DNA of 64,000 nt from VRUE01 sp045805805 (GCA_045805805.1 JBJMKO010000044.1:1-64000), one strand, 5' to 3'; counted from the stretch's first letter, positions 42,068 through 51,060 are shown. The notes: generated by a model from the letters alone, not told the origin. Numbers and translations are program-made.

Positions 42068-45000
42068 GTGAGCCTCCGTCCGCTTATCGACCTCGCTGCC
42101 GAGAACGAGCGCGTGCACGCGCTCACCGGCCGCGCGCGCGATGCCGCCGCCGGTGGCGAGAAGGTCGAGGTGCCGGCCTCGGCGATGCTGCGGCCGCTGC
42201 TGCTGGCGACGCTGCTCGATGACGACCGCGGCCTCGCCGGCCGCCCGGCCCTGCTGGTCGCCGCCGACGACCGCTCCGCTCGCGATCTCGCCGCAGACCT
42301 GCGGGCCTACCTTGCCCCGCGCCGGGTGCGCCTCTACCCCTCGCGCGGCACCGGCTTCGCCTCCCACGTAACGCCGCCGCCTCACCTGGTCGGGCTGCGG
42401 ATCGACGCCCTCGACGCGCTGGGGCGCGAGGACGATGCGATCGTGGTCGCCGGCGCCACGGCCCTGGCCGAGGCGGTTCCCGACGCCGCCCTGCGGCCGG
42501 CCGGCTTGGCGATTGCCAAGGAGGAGGAGATCGACCTCGAGCGGGTGGTTCGGGATCTCTCGGCGGCCGGCTACCACCGGGTCGAGCAGGTCGAGGAGCG
42601 GGGTCAGTTCGCGGTCCGCGGCGGCATCCTCGACGCCTTCGGCGCCACCGAGGAGCGCGCTGTGCGGATCGAGCTCTTCGGCGACGAGGTCGAGACGATG
42701 CGCTGGTTCTCGACCTTCACCCAGCGCTCCCTGGGCGAGGCCGAGCGGGTCGAGCTGGCTCCGGCGGCCGAGCTCGACGCGGAGCACCGCGAACTGGCCG
42801 AGCTCGCGGCGATGGAGGCGGCCGAGGAGGAAAAGGAGGCGCCGAGCGTGGCCGAGATCCTGCCGCTGGAGCGCTTCGGCCCGCCGCTTGCGCTGGTCCC
42901 CGACTCCGCCGCCGTGATCCTCGCCGCCGCCGAGGAGATCGAGCCGGCCCTGCGCGACCACTGGGACGACGCGACCACGGCGATGCACGCCGACGACGCC
43001 TGCCACCTCTACGTCGACGTCGCCACGCCGCTAGCCGAGCGAGCCACCATCTCCTTCGTCGCCCCCAGCACAATGGACCCCACGGACACCCCGCCGACGG
43101 GCCTAAAACCGGAGCCCGGCTCCGGTTTTAGGCCCGTCGGCCTCGGGGAGGCCTTTCGGGCCGCCCGCGCTGAGTCGCCGGCTCGCAGTGTCAAGGAGGC
43201 TGAGGCGGAGTTGGAGAAGCAGGTTCGCTCCGGTTACCGCACTGTCGTTGCCTTCGACGACCGCGGCGAGGCTGAGCGGGCCCGCTACGGCCTCGACCGC
43301 CTCGACGCGAAGCTGCTCGAAGGCGGGCGGCTCTCGCCCAACCCCGCCCTGACCTTCGCCGAGGCGCGCCTGCGCGAGGGCTTCGTCAGCCCGGAGCTGC
43401 GCCTTGCCGTCTATCCCTTCCGCCGCCTCGTCCACCGGCGCCGCCAGGCCGAAGCCCGGGTCCCCGGCGCCGCCCGTGGCCGCCTCGCCTTCAGCGACCT
43501 GCGGGTCGGCGACCACGTCGTCCACGAGGACCACGGCGTCGCCCGCTTCGCCGGCTTCGAGACCCGCGAGGTCGGCGGCGTCACCCGCGACTACCTCTAC
43601 CTCGAATACAAAGGCGAGGACCGCGTCTACGTCCCCACCGACCAGCTCGCGAAGCTGAGCCGCTACGTCGGCGCCGGCGGCGAACCGACCCTCTCGGCGC
43701 TGGGCGGCAAGCGCTGGCAGAACATGAAGGCGCGCGCCCGCAAGGCCGCGGGCGCCCTCGCCGGAGAGCTGCTCAACCTGTATGCCGAGCGGCGGACCCG
43801 CAAGGGCCACGCCTTCGGCGCGGACGGCGAGTGGCAGATGACGATGGAGGCTGCCTTTCCCTATCGCGAGACCGCCGACCAGGTGGAAGCGATCGAGTCG
43901 GTCAAGGGCGACATGGAGGCTGAGCAGCCGATGGACCGCCTCGTCTGCGGCGACGTCGGCTTCGGCAAGACCGAGGTGGCGCTGCGGGCCGCGGTCAAGG
44001 CCGCCGCCGACGGCAAGCAGGTGATGATGCTGGTGCCGACGACGATCCTCGCCCAGCAGCACTTCGGCACCTTCCGCGAGCGGCTTGCCGACCTGCCCTT
44101 CCTCGTCGAGGGGGTCTCGCGCCTGCGCAAGCCGGCCGAGGTCAAGGCCGTCCTCGCCGACTTCGAGGCGGGAAAGGTCGACATCCTGATCGGCACCCAC
44201 CGCCTGCTCTCCCGCGACGTCCGCGCCAAGGACCTCGGCCTCGTCATCGTCGACGAGGAGCAGCGCTTCGGGGTCAAGCAGAAGGAACTGCTGCGCCAGC
44301 TGAAGCTCAAGGTCGACGTGCTGGCCCTCTCGGCGACGCCGATCCCGCGCACGCTGCAGATGAGCCTTGCCGGCCTGCGCGACATCTCGACGATCGAGAC
44401 GCCGCCTGAGGGACGGCGCCCGGTTCGCACCTACGTCGGTCCCTACGACGAGGCCTTGGTGGCCAAGGCGATCCAACGTGAGCTCGAGCGCGGTGGCCAG
44501 GCCTTCTTCCTCCACAACCGGATCGACTCGCTCCCCGAGACCGTCGAGCGCCTGCGCGGCCTCGTGCCGAAGGCGCGCTTCGCCGAAGCCCACGGCCAGA
44601 TGGACGAGACCCGGCTCGAGGAGACGATGCTCGGCTTCCTGCGCGGCGATGCCGACTGTCTGGTGACGACGACGATCATCGAGTCGGGCCTCGACATCCC
44701 CAGCGCCAACACCCTGATCGTCGAGCGCGCCGACCAGCTTGGCCTGGCCCAGGCCTACCAGATCCGCGGCCGCGTCGGCCGCTCTCGCGAGCGCGCCTTC
44801 GCATACATGCTCTACCCCTCGGCCGAGGCGCTGACCGAGGACGCGGCGGCGCGTCTCTCGACCCTTGCCGACCACACCGAGCTCGGCTCCGGCTTCAAGA
44901 TCGCGATGCGCGACCTCGACATCCGCGGCGCCGGCGATCTGCTCGGCGACGAGCAGTCCGGGCATGTCGCCGCGGTCGGCTTCGAGCTCTACTGCCAGAT

Positions 45001-45520
45001 GATCGACGAGGCGGTCGGGGCCGCGCGCGAGGCCGCGGGAGAGGGGGAAGCGCCGGAGCCGGTCCGCCTCGACGTGCCGGTAGACGCCTACCTTTCCGCC
45101 GCCTTCATCCCCTTCGAGGCGGCGAAGATCGACGTCCACCGCCGGATCGCCGCCGCCCGCGAGCCGGGCGAGCTGCGGGCGATCCGCGACGAGCTCGACG
45201 ACCGCTTCGGCCCGCCGCCGCCGCAGGCGGAGAACCTGCTGGCGCTACAGCGGGCGCGGATCGAGCTGGGGCTGGCCGGCGCCCGCAGCGTCGAGTTCCG
45301 CGGCGGTCGCCTCAGCGTTACCGGGGTCGAGCTCGACTCCGCCGGCGCCACCGTTTTGGCGGAGGAAGCCGAGGGGGCGGTATACGAATGGCGCGAGAAG
45401 ACAGCCGCGATCCGCGTGCCCGACGAGCCCGAGGCGCGCCTGGCGGCGGTGCTGGCGATGGCGGAGGGGATCCGGGAAGCGAGGCGCGCCCAAGCCGCCG
45501 AAGAGACCGTCGCGAGCTGA
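42068..45520 (+). CDS. mfd: Transcription-repair coupling factor Mfd with a palindromic insertion
   Basis: DNA translocase that removes stalled RNA polymerase and recruits UvrA. It has 1150 residues. The UvrB-homology region is at 1-340 (YPSRGTGFASHVTPPPHLVGLR, FAVRGGILDAFG). The RNA-polymerase interaction domain contains RVGDHVVHEDHGVARFAGFE. The RecG-like motor has GDVGFGKTEVALRAA, VPTTILAQQH, the DEEQ box VIVDEEQRFGVKQKE, SATPIPRTLQMSLAG and QIRGRVGRS. Residues about 341-358 (PTGLKPEPGSGFRPVG) come from repeat A2 and sit in the linker between the UvrB-like part and the next domain. GTG 42068 is preferred; the frame stays open to 41972. Confidence 0.96.
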   Translation: MSLRPLIDLAAENERVHALTGRARDAAAGGEKVEVPASAMLRPLLLATLLDDDRGLAGRPALLVAADDRSARDLAADLRAYLAPRRVRLYPSRGTGFASHVTPPPHLVGLRIDALDALGREDDAIVVAGATALAEAVPDAALRPAGLAIAKEEEIDLERVVRDLSAAGYHRVEQVEERGQFAVRGGILDAFGATEERAVRIELFGDEVETMRWFSTFTQRSLGEAERVELAPAAELDAEHRELAELAAMEAAEEEKEAPSVAEILPLERFGPPLALVPDSAAVILAAAEEIEPALRDHWDDATTAMHADDACHLYVDVATPLAERATISFVAPSTMDPTDTPPTGLKPEPGSGFRPVGLGEAFRAARAESPARSVKEAEAELEKQVRSGYRTVVAFDDRGEAERARYGLDRLDAKLLEGGRLSPNPALTFAEARLREGFVSPELRLAVYPFRRLVHRRRQAEARVPGAARGRLAFSDLRVGDHVVHEDHGVARFAGFETREVGGVTRDYLYLEYKGEDRVYVPTDQLAKLSRYVGAGGEPTLSALGGKRWQNMKARARKAAGALAGELLNLYAERRTRKGHAFGADGEWQMTMEAAFPYRETADQVEAIESVKGDMEAEQPMDRLVCGDVGFGKTEVALRAAVKAAADGKQVMMLVPTTILAQQHFGTFRERLADLPFLVEGVSRLRKPAEVKAVLADFEAGKVDILIGTHRLLSRDVRAKDLGLVIVDEEQRFGVKQKELLRQLKLKVDVLALSATPIPRTLQMSLAGLRDISTIETPPEGRRPVRTYVGPYDEALVAKAIQRELERGGQAFFLHNRIDSLPETVERLRGLVPKARFAEAHGQMDETRLEETMLGFLRGDADCLVTTTIIESGLDIPSANTLIVERADQLGLAQAYQIRGRVGRSRERAFAYMLYPSAEALTEDAAARLSTLADHTELGSGFKIAMRDLDIRGAGDLLGDEQSGHVAAVGFELYCQMIDEAVGAAREAAGEGEAPEPVRLDVPVDAYLSAAFIPFEAAKIDVHRRIAAAREPGELRAIRDELDDRFGPPPPQAENLLALQRARIELGLAGARSVEFRGGRLSVTGVELDSAGATVLAEEAEGAVYEWREKTAAIRVPDEPEARLAAVLAMAEGIREARRAQAAEETVAS
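43093..43141. repeat. Family A palindromic repeat, copy A2, inside mfd
   Basis: A 49-bp perfect palindrome (23-base arms, 3-base loop; left arm starts GCCGACGGGCCTAAAACCGG). Of the three frames only the one used by mfd is free of stops: the second meets TAG and the third TAA. The encoded peptide is TGLKPEPGSGFRPVG. Confidence 0.93.
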
Positions 45521-45574
45521 TTCGCCGGGACGCAGGACGCCCCCCTTCATTCATTTGATTATGCTGCCCCGTCG

Positions 45575-46870
45575 GTGGCGTCGAATCAGCAGCAGAGGAG
45601 GAAATCGGCGGGGTTGAGGCGCCTTGCCCTGTTCGCCTTCGCGGGGCTGCTCGTCCTGCTCTTCGTCGGCTTCGCCATCGCCCAGGGCATCGGCAGCCCG
45701 AGCGTTGCCAGCGGCGACGTGGCGGTGATCGAAGACGCGCCGGAGGGTCTCGGCACGATCACGGAAGCCCAGTTGCGGCACGCGATCGTCGTCGCCGCGG
45801 CCGCGGGCCAGGTGAAACCGGTGCCCAAACCCGGCGACGAAAAATACGACGAACTTCAGAAAGCAGCGCTCGGCGAACTCTTCGAATCGGTCTGGATCCA
45901 GGGGCTGGGGGAAGAAATGGGCATCTCGGTGACGCCGAAGGAAATCGCCGAAGAACTGAAAAAAGTAGAAACGCAGCAGTTCAAAAGCAAAGAGCAGTTC
46001 CAGGAATTCCTCGAGGAATCGCACTTCACGCCGACCGACGTCAAAGAACGGATCACGACTCTGATCTTCAACAAAGAGATCCAGGCACAGATCCAGGGCG
46101 AACCGACGGTGCCGAGCAGCAGCGAAATCGAGGAATACTACGAAGCGGCCAAGTCCAGCCAGTACACGACGCCGGAAAGCCGCGACATCCGCACGATCCT
46201 CAACAAAGACAAGGCCAAGGTCGAAGAAGCCAAGGCCGAGCTCGAAAAAGACGACTCGGTGCAGAGTTGGGAAAAGATCGCGAAGAAGTTCTCCACCGAC
46301 CCGGCAACCAAAGGGAAAGGCGGCCTCCAGGAAGGAGTCAGCGAAGGCGGTGTTCCGGAGCCCCTGAATTCCGCCGTGTTTGCCGCTCCGCAGGGTGAGG
46401 TTGAAGAGCCGGTCAAGGATTCGCGCGGCTATGTCGTCTTCGAGGTGATGAAGATCACCCCGGAGAAACTCCAGTCGCTCGAAGAAGTGAAATCGCAGAT
46501 CAGCACCCAGCTCGAAGAACAGGCCGCGCAACAGAGCCTCGCGCGCATCGGTCGCAACTTCCAGAGCACCTGGACATCCCGCACCTTCTGCGCCTCCGAA
46601 TTCACGATCGAACGCTGTGCCAACTTCAAGGGCACCGGACGCCCCGCCGAAGCCGATCCGGCTTGCTACGAAGCGAGCCCGAAAAAACCGGCCGAAGCGT
46701 GCCCGGCGCCCGTGACACAGGTCAAACCGGCCCAGCCGGGCTCGGTCACCCTGCTCGCGCCCGAAGGCCAGAGGCTGGCTCAGCGCCCCCACCCGGCCGG
46801 GGAAGGCGCAGCCCTTCCCGAAGGCACCGAACTGCCTCCCGGCATCGTGCCCGGCGCCACCGGCGAATAG
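45575..46870 (+). CDS. SurA-like membrane-anchored peptidyl-prolyl isomerase
   Basis: Extracytoplasmic folding factor of 431 residues. There is a short basic N-terminus, a membrane anchor/signal at about 17-36 (LALFAFAGLLVLLFVGFAIA), a SurA-N-type helical region (LGELFESVWIQGLGEEMGISVTPKEIAEELKKVETQQF), a PPIC rotamase-type domain (SRDIRTILNKDKAKVEEA, WEKIAKKFSTDPATKGKGG, LNSAVFAAPQGEVEEPVKDSRGYVVFEV), and a Pro-rich tail with three Cys. TATGCT is nine bases before the GTG start. It lies between mfd and eno, as in other actinobacteria. Confidence 0.88.
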   Translation: MASNQQQRRKSAGLRRLALFAFAGLLVLLFVGFAIAQGIGSPSVASGDVAVIEDAPEGLGTITEAQLRHAIVVAAAAGQVKPVPKPGDEKYDELQKAALGELFESVWIQGLGEEMGISVTPKEIAEELKKVETQQFKSKEQFQEFLEESHFTPTDVKERITTLIFNKEIQAQIQGEPTVPSSSEIEEYYEAAKSSQYTTPESRDIRTILNKDKAKVEEAKAELEKDDSVQSWEKIAKKFSTDPATKGKGGLQEGVSEGGVPEPLNSAVFAAPQGEVEEPVKDSRGYVVFEVMKITPEKLQSLEEVKSQISTQLEEQAAQQSLARIGRNFQSTWTSRTFCASEFTIERCANFKGTGRPAEADPACYEASPKKPAEACPAPVTQVKPAQPGSVTLLAPEGQRLAQRPHPAGEGAALPEGTELPPGIVPGATGE

Positions 46871-46911
46871 CCGCAAGCCTCCGCTGGCGGCACTAGACTG
46901 CCGGGCCTTCC

Positions 46912-48207
46912 TTGAGCGCGATTTCATCTATCCACGCCCGCCAGATCCTCGATTCGCGTGGCAACCCGACGGTCGAGGTGGAAGTCGTGCTCGACTCTGG
47001 GGCGCGCGGATTGGCGGCGGTTCCCTCGGGCGCTTCGACCGGCGAGTTCGAGGCGGTCGAGCTGCGCGACGGAGGCGACGCCTGGGCGGGGAAGGGCGTC
47101 TCGCGGGCGGTCGCCAATGTCAACGGGAAAATCGCCGAGGCCCTGCAAGGTGCCGACGCCGACGATCAGGCCGCGCTCGACGCGAGGATGATCGAGCTCG
47201 ACGGCACTCCCAACAAGGGGAGGCTGGGCGCCAACGCGATCCTCGGCGTCTCGCTCGCGGCGGCGAAGGCGGCGGCGATGGATGCCGGCGAGCCGCTCTT
47301 CCGCTACCTGGCGGCGCTCTACGGCGGCGATCGGCCGCGCCTGCTGCCGGTGCCGATGATGAACGTGCTCAACGGCGGTGCCCACGCCGACAACTCGGTT
47401 GACTTCCAGGAGTTCATGGTCGTTCCCGCCGGGGCGGGGAGCTTTTCGGAGTGCCTGCGGGTGGGAACCGAGGTATTTCACGCGTTGAAGAAGAGCCTTG
47501 TCGCCGCCGGCCACTCGACCGCGGTCGGCGACGAGGGTGGCTTCGCGCCCAACCTCGAGTCCAACGAGGCGGCCCTACAGGCGGTTCTGGCCGGCGTCGA
47601 GGCCGCTGGCTACGAGCCCGGCGCAGACGTCTTCATCGCCCTCGACCCGGCCACCAGCGAGGTCTTCGAGGGCGGCGCCTACGTGCTCGAGCACGAGGGC
47701 CGTTCGCTCTCGCCCGGCGAGATGGCTTCCTACTGGGAGGACGCCTGCTCACGCTACCCGATCCTCTCGATCGAGGATGGCATGGACGAGGAGGACTGGG
47801 ACGGCTGGAAGCTCCTCACCGAGAAGCTGGGGGAGCGGGTGCAACTGGTCGGCGACGACCTTTTCGTCACCAACCCCCAGCGCCTGCGCCGGGGCATCGA
47901 GGCCGGCGTCGGCAACTCGATCCTGGTCAAGGTCAACCAGATCGGCACCCTGACCGAGACCCTGGAGGCGATCCGCATCGCCTCCGAGGCGGGCTACACA
48001 GCGGTGATCTCGCACCGCTCGGGTGAGACCGAGGACACGACGATCGCCGACCTCGCCGTCGCCACCGGCGCCGGCCAGATCAAGACCGGCGCCCCGTCGC
48101 GCTCCGATCGCGTCGCCAAGTACAACCGCCTGCTCCGCATTGAGGAGGAATTGGGCGACTCCGCGACCTTCCCCGGCTTGCAGGCGTTCCGTCAACGGTC
48201 GAATTAG
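46912..48207 (+). CDS. eno: Enolase
   Basis: Converts 2-phosphoglycerate to phosphoenolpyruvate. It has 431 residues. Motifs: ARQILDSRGNPTVEVEV, PSGASTGEFEAVELRDGG, GAHADNSVDFQEFMVVP, VGDEGGFAPN, LSIEDGMDEEDWDGWK, QLVGDDLFVTNPQRL, LVKVNQIGTLTETLEAI and VISHRSGETEDTTIADLAV. The start is TTG 46912, the first codon giving the normal N-terminus; TAGACT lies 12 bases upstream. Confidence 0.97.
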   Translation: MSAISSIHARQILDSRGNPTVEVEVVLDSGARGLAAVPSGASTGEFEAVELRDGGDAWAGKGVSRAVANVNGKIAEALQGADADDQAALDARMIELDGTPNKGRLGANAILGVSLAAAKAAAMDAGEPLFRYLAALYGGDRPRLLPVPMMNVLNGGAHADNSVDFQEFMVVPAGAGSFSECLRVGTEVFHALKKSLVAAGHSTAVGDEGGFAPNLESNEAALQAVLAGVEAAGYEPGADVFIALDPATSEVFEGGAYVLEHEGRSLSPGEMASYWEDACSRYPILSIEDGMDEEDWDGWKLLTEKLGERVQLVGDDLFVTNPQRLRRGIEAGVGNSILVKVNQIGTLTETLEAIRIASEAGYTAVISHRSGETEDTTIADLAVATGAGQIKTGAPSRSDRVAKYNRLLRIEEELGDSATFPGLQAFRQRSN

Positions 48208-48243
48208 TGAAGGAATGCGGGGCCCGACCGCGTAGGAGCGGGC

Positions 48244-48612
48244 ATGGCAGCGCGCGCCCAGGCGAGGAAAAGGCCCGCAAGCAGCTCCAGACGACGTCCA
48301 GCCGCCCGCAGGCCCACCGCGCGGCGCGGCGCCAGCCGCATCCACTGGGACCGGGTCGGCCGCGTCGCGCTGACACTCGTCCTCTTCGCGGTCCTCTACT
48401 CCTATCTCAACCCGGTGATCGACTTCGTCAAGACCTACACGGCGACCACCGCCGCCAAAGCCCAGCTGCACGAGGCCCAGCACGAAAACACCCGCCTGCA
48501 CTGGCGCGTCCAGCACGCCGACGACGCGATCGTGATCAGCGCCAAGGCCAGGGCTCAGGGCATGGTCGCCCCCGGCGAGACGCCGATAGTAGTCCGCGGC
48601 CTCTCCGGCTGA
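48244..48612 (+). CDS. FtsB/DivIC-like septum formation protein
   Basis: A 122-residue single-pass protein. A basic cytoplasmic N-terminus (1-36) precedes a transmembrane helix (RVGRVALTLVLFAVLYSYLNPV) and a short coiled coil (TTAAKAQLHEAQHENTRLHWRVQ) ending near a typical AKARAQGMVAPGETPIVV stretch, as in DivIC proteins. It acts in the divisome with FtsL/FtsQ by homology. AGGAGC before the ATG. It directly follows eno, the conserved actinobacterial order. Confidence 0.85.
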   Translation: MAARAQARKRPASSSRRRPAARRPTARRGASRIHWDRVGRVALTLVLFAVLYSYLNPVIDFVKTYTATTAAKAQLHEAQHENTRLHWRVQHADDAIVISAKARAQGMVAPGETPIVVRGLSG

Positions 48613-48637
48613 GCGCACCAGTCCCCATGCTCCGCCC

Positions 48638-48684
48638 TTCCGGTGCGCTTTTTGCTCCCTATGGGTACATAAAGCGCACCGGAA
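48638..48684. repeat. Family D palindromic repeat, copy D3
   Basis: Arms TTCCGGTGCGCTTT (48638-48651) and AAAGCGCACCGGAA (48671-48684) around a loop like that of D2. The C-to-T change in the left arm is matched by G-to-A in the right. It lies between ftsB-like and the next gene. Confidence 0.82.
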
Positions 48685-48696
48685 CCGGGGCGGGCC

Positions 48697-51060
48697 ATGG
48701 TTAGCGCCGGTACATACATCCTGGGTGCCCTCGCTCTGGCAGCCGTGGGGCTGTCTGTGGGCTTCACGGCGTATCGGCTGCGCCAGAAGCTTCTCCCAAG
48801 CTGGAACGGCGTCCCTGCCCGCTTGGTCGAGGCGGTCGTCGCCATCGCCTTGCTCATCTGGCTCGGCGAGATCCTCGGCACAGTCGGCCTCTTCTACGAC
48901 TGGGCCCTGGTCGGCTCGTCACTCCTTCTTGCAGCAGCCGTGCTCCTTTTGGTGCCCATAGAAACCACAACGGAGCACGCATCCTCTCGGCCGCGGGTCC
49001 TGTCACAGGGGGAGGGGGGCACTGCGGGCGGGCCACGGTCCGTCCTCGACCCCCCTCCCCCTGCGCCACCCCCGGGCGAGGCGTCTTGGCTGGCGTGGGC
49101 CGTGACCGTGGGGGCGATCGCACTGGTCTTCGCGCATTGGGGGCTGACAACGAAGGACGCACTCGACCGGGGCATCTTCAACTTCGATTCGCTCTGGTAC
49201 CACATGCCCTTCGCGGCGGACATGGTGCAGAGCCACTCCACCACCGGCCTGCACTACACAGAGACGGTCTTCACCAACTGGTTCTATCCACAAAACTCCG
49301 AGCTCCTCCACGCGACCGGGATCCTGCTCACGCACCGCGACACGCTGTCGCTGTTCTTGAACTTCAGCTTCCTGGCCCTGAGCTTCCTAGCCGCCTGGTG
49401 CATCGGCCGTCCCTACGGGCGAGGCCACCTAACCGTCATAGCCTCCGCCATCGTTCTCGAGTGCCACACGCTGGTAGTCCGAGAGCCAGGAGCCGCCAAG
49501 AACGACCTTATAGCCGCTGCTCTCTTGCTAGCCGCGGCCGCGATCCTCGTAAACGCCCTACCCCGCATCTCGCGCGGGTGGCGCGGGGGAGGGGGGTCGA
49601 GGACAGCCCGTGGACTGCCCGCAGGCCCCCCTCCCCCGCGACAGGACCCGCGCGCCGGAGAGGTCCGAGGGATGGCGTGGGCGATCGCCGCGGCCGGCTT
49701 GGCCACCGGGCTCGCAGTGGGCACCAAGTCCACAGCCGTGGCCATGGCGGCCGCCCTGACCCTGGCCGTGATCGCCCTCGCGCCCGCCGGGCGGCGCTGG
49801 GCTACCTTCGGCTGGTGGTTCGTCCCCGCCCTGCTCGGCGGCGGCTACTGGTACCTGCGCAACCTGATCGTCGCCGGCAATCCACTGCCGCAGGCGACGA
49901 GCATCGGGCCGATCTCCCTGCCCCATCCCGAGCGGCTGCAAGAAGGGCGACCGAGTTTCAACATCGTCCACTACCTGACCGACACCGGCGTCTGGCGCGA
50001 ATACTTCGAACCGGGCCTGCACCAGGCCTTCGGCGCACTCTGGCCGCTGGTAATCGCCGCGGCAATAGCAGGCGGCCTGCTGGCCCTGTTCCGGGCCAGA
50101 GACAGCGTGCTGCGCTGGATGGGCGCCGTGGCCCTCTTCGGCCTCCTCGCTTACCTCTTCACCCCCCTAAGCGCCGCAGGCGCCGAGGGCGCCCCCGTCG
50201 GCTTCGGCATCAACATCCGCTACGCCATCCCACCCCTGCTCCTGGCCCTAACCCTCCTCCCAACCGCCCTACCCCCGCCGACGGGCCTAATAAAACCGGA
50301 GCCCGGCTCCGGTTTTAGGCCCGTCGGCGGGTGGTTTTGGTGGGTGCTGGGGGCGTTGGCGTTGATGCTGGTGCTTACTGATCGGTCGGATGCGGTGGTG
50401 CGGGACCCGGCGCGCCTGTTTGCCTGGGGGCTGGCCTTCCTCGTCGTGGTCGTGCCGGCGGGACTGTTGTGGGCCAGAGCGCGTGGAGCGGGACGGGGAG
50501 TCGTCGTCGGCGGGTTCGCCGCGCTCGCGCTGCTCGCCGCCGCGATCGGCTATCCGGTGCAGCGGCACTTCCTGGAGCACCGCTTCCTCAACGACGTCCC
50601 GGCAGAAGAACGCGTCCCTGGCGCCAACCTCGACTCGGCCTACACCTGGGCGCGTGACGTCAGCGACGCCCGCATCGGCCTCGCCGGAACCACCGCCGGC
50701 TTCCTTCAGTACGGCTTCTACGGCACCGACCTCTCCAACCACGTCGTCTACCTGGGTGAAAAGGGCCCCCACGGCGCCTACAACGCGATCCCCACCTGCA
50801 CCACCTTCCGAGTCGCGGTAAACGCCGCCAACCTCGACTACCTGGTCACAACCCCCTTCCTCAACTTCATCGACCCCAGCACCCCGATCCCCTCCCCCGA
50901 GGCGAAATGGCTGCGCAACGGCCCAGCAATCAAGCCAATCAACCGCAGCGGTCCGGTCACCGTATGGAAGCTAGAAGGCAAGCTAAGCCCCGAGGTATGC
51001 GGGCCAGCCAACGCCCCGCTGCGCAGCATCCCGAATACGCCCAAGAGCCGATCTCAGTAG
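48697..51060 (+). CDS. Large polytopic membrane protein (glycosyltransferase-like) carrying several palindromic insertions
   Basis: A 787-residue membrane protein with about twelve hydrophobic helices and a soluble C-terminal region (NDVPAEERVPGANLDSAYTWARDVSDARIGLAGTTAGFLQYGFYG), like GT39/PMT-type or related transferases; GIFNFDSLWYHMPFAADMVQ in the first loop fits an Asp-containing active site. Four internal segments are not typical protein and coincide with repeats: D4 (residues 81-95, weak), B4 (99-127), B5 (292-320) and A3 (527-544). All fall in loops between helices and keep the frame. The last residues, PKSRSQ, and the TAG lie in repeat C3. Without the inserts it would be about 690 residues. 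Confidence 0.8.
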   Translation: MVSAGTYILGALALAAVGLSVGFTAYRLRQKLLPSWNGVPARLVEAVVAIALLIWLGEILGTVGLFYDWALVGSSLLLAAAVLLLVPIETTTEHASSRPRVLSQGEGGTAGGPRSVLDPPPPAPPPGEASWLAWAVTVGAIALVFAHWGLTTKDALDRGIFNFDSLWYHMPFAADMVQSHSTTGLHYTETVFTNWFYPQNSELLHATGILLTHRDTLSLFLNFSFLALSFLAAWCIGRPYGRGHLTVIASAIVLECHTLVVREPGAAKNDLIAAALLLAAAAILVNALPRISRGWRGGGGSRTARGLPAGPPPPRQDPRAGEVRGMAWAIAAAGLATGLAVGTKSTAVAMAAALTLAVIALAPAGRRWATFGWWFVPALLGGGYWYLRNLIVAGNPLPQATSIGPISLPHPERLQEGRPSFNIVHYLTDTGVWREYFEPGLHQAFGALWPLVIAAAIAGGLLALFRARDSVLRWMGAVALFGLLAYLFTPLSAAGAEGAPVGFGINIRYAIPPLLLALTLLPTALPPPTGLIKPEPGSGFRPVGGWFWWVLGALALMLVLTDRSDAVVRDPARLFAWGLAFLVVVVPAGLLWARARGAGRGVVVGGFAALALLAAAIGYPVQRHFLEHRFLNDVPAEERVPGANLDSAYTWARDVSDARIGLAGTTAGFLQYGFYGTDLSNHVVYLGEKGPHGAYNAIPTCTTFRVAVNAANLDYLVTTPFLNFIDPSTPIPSPEAKWLRNGPAIKPINRSGPVTVWKLEGKLSPEVCGPANAPLRSIPNTPKSRSQ
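48939..48979. repeat. Possible divergent family D repeat, copy D4, in the membrane gene
   Basis: Arms CGTGCTCC and GGAGCACG around ttttggtgcccatagaaacc and a few more bases, resembling the loop of D2 and D3. Only short arms, so the assignment is weak. Confidence 0.4.
48991..49077. repeat. Family B repeat, copy B4, inside the membrane gene
   Basis: About 87 bp: CCGCGGGTCCTGTCACAGG at the left and CTGCGCCACCCCCGGGC at the right, inner arms CAGGGGGAGGGGGG and CCCCCCTCCCCCTG. It is read in frame as a Gly/Pro-rich peptide containing SQGEGGTAGGPRSVLDPPPP. Confidence 0.85.
49571..49654. repeat. Family B repeat, copy B5, reversed, inside the membrane gene
   Basis: About 84 bp in the opposite orientation to B4: CGCGCGGGTGGCGCGGG at the left, GCGACAGGACCCGCGCG at the right. 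It is read as GGGGSRTARGLPAGPPPP with no stop. The inner sequence gtcgaggacagcccgtggac is shared with B6. Confidence 0.87.
50277..50328. repeat. Family A repeat, copy A3, inside the membrane gene
   Basis: 52 bp, identical to A2 except for three extra bases in the left arm (cctaataaaacc). The three-base insertion preserves the frame and adds one Ile: TGLIKPEPGSGFRPVG. Confidence 0.92.

Noticed and set aside
43103..45139. Long antisense open frame in mfd
   Set aside because: Shadow of mfd; no start signal and low-complexity product.
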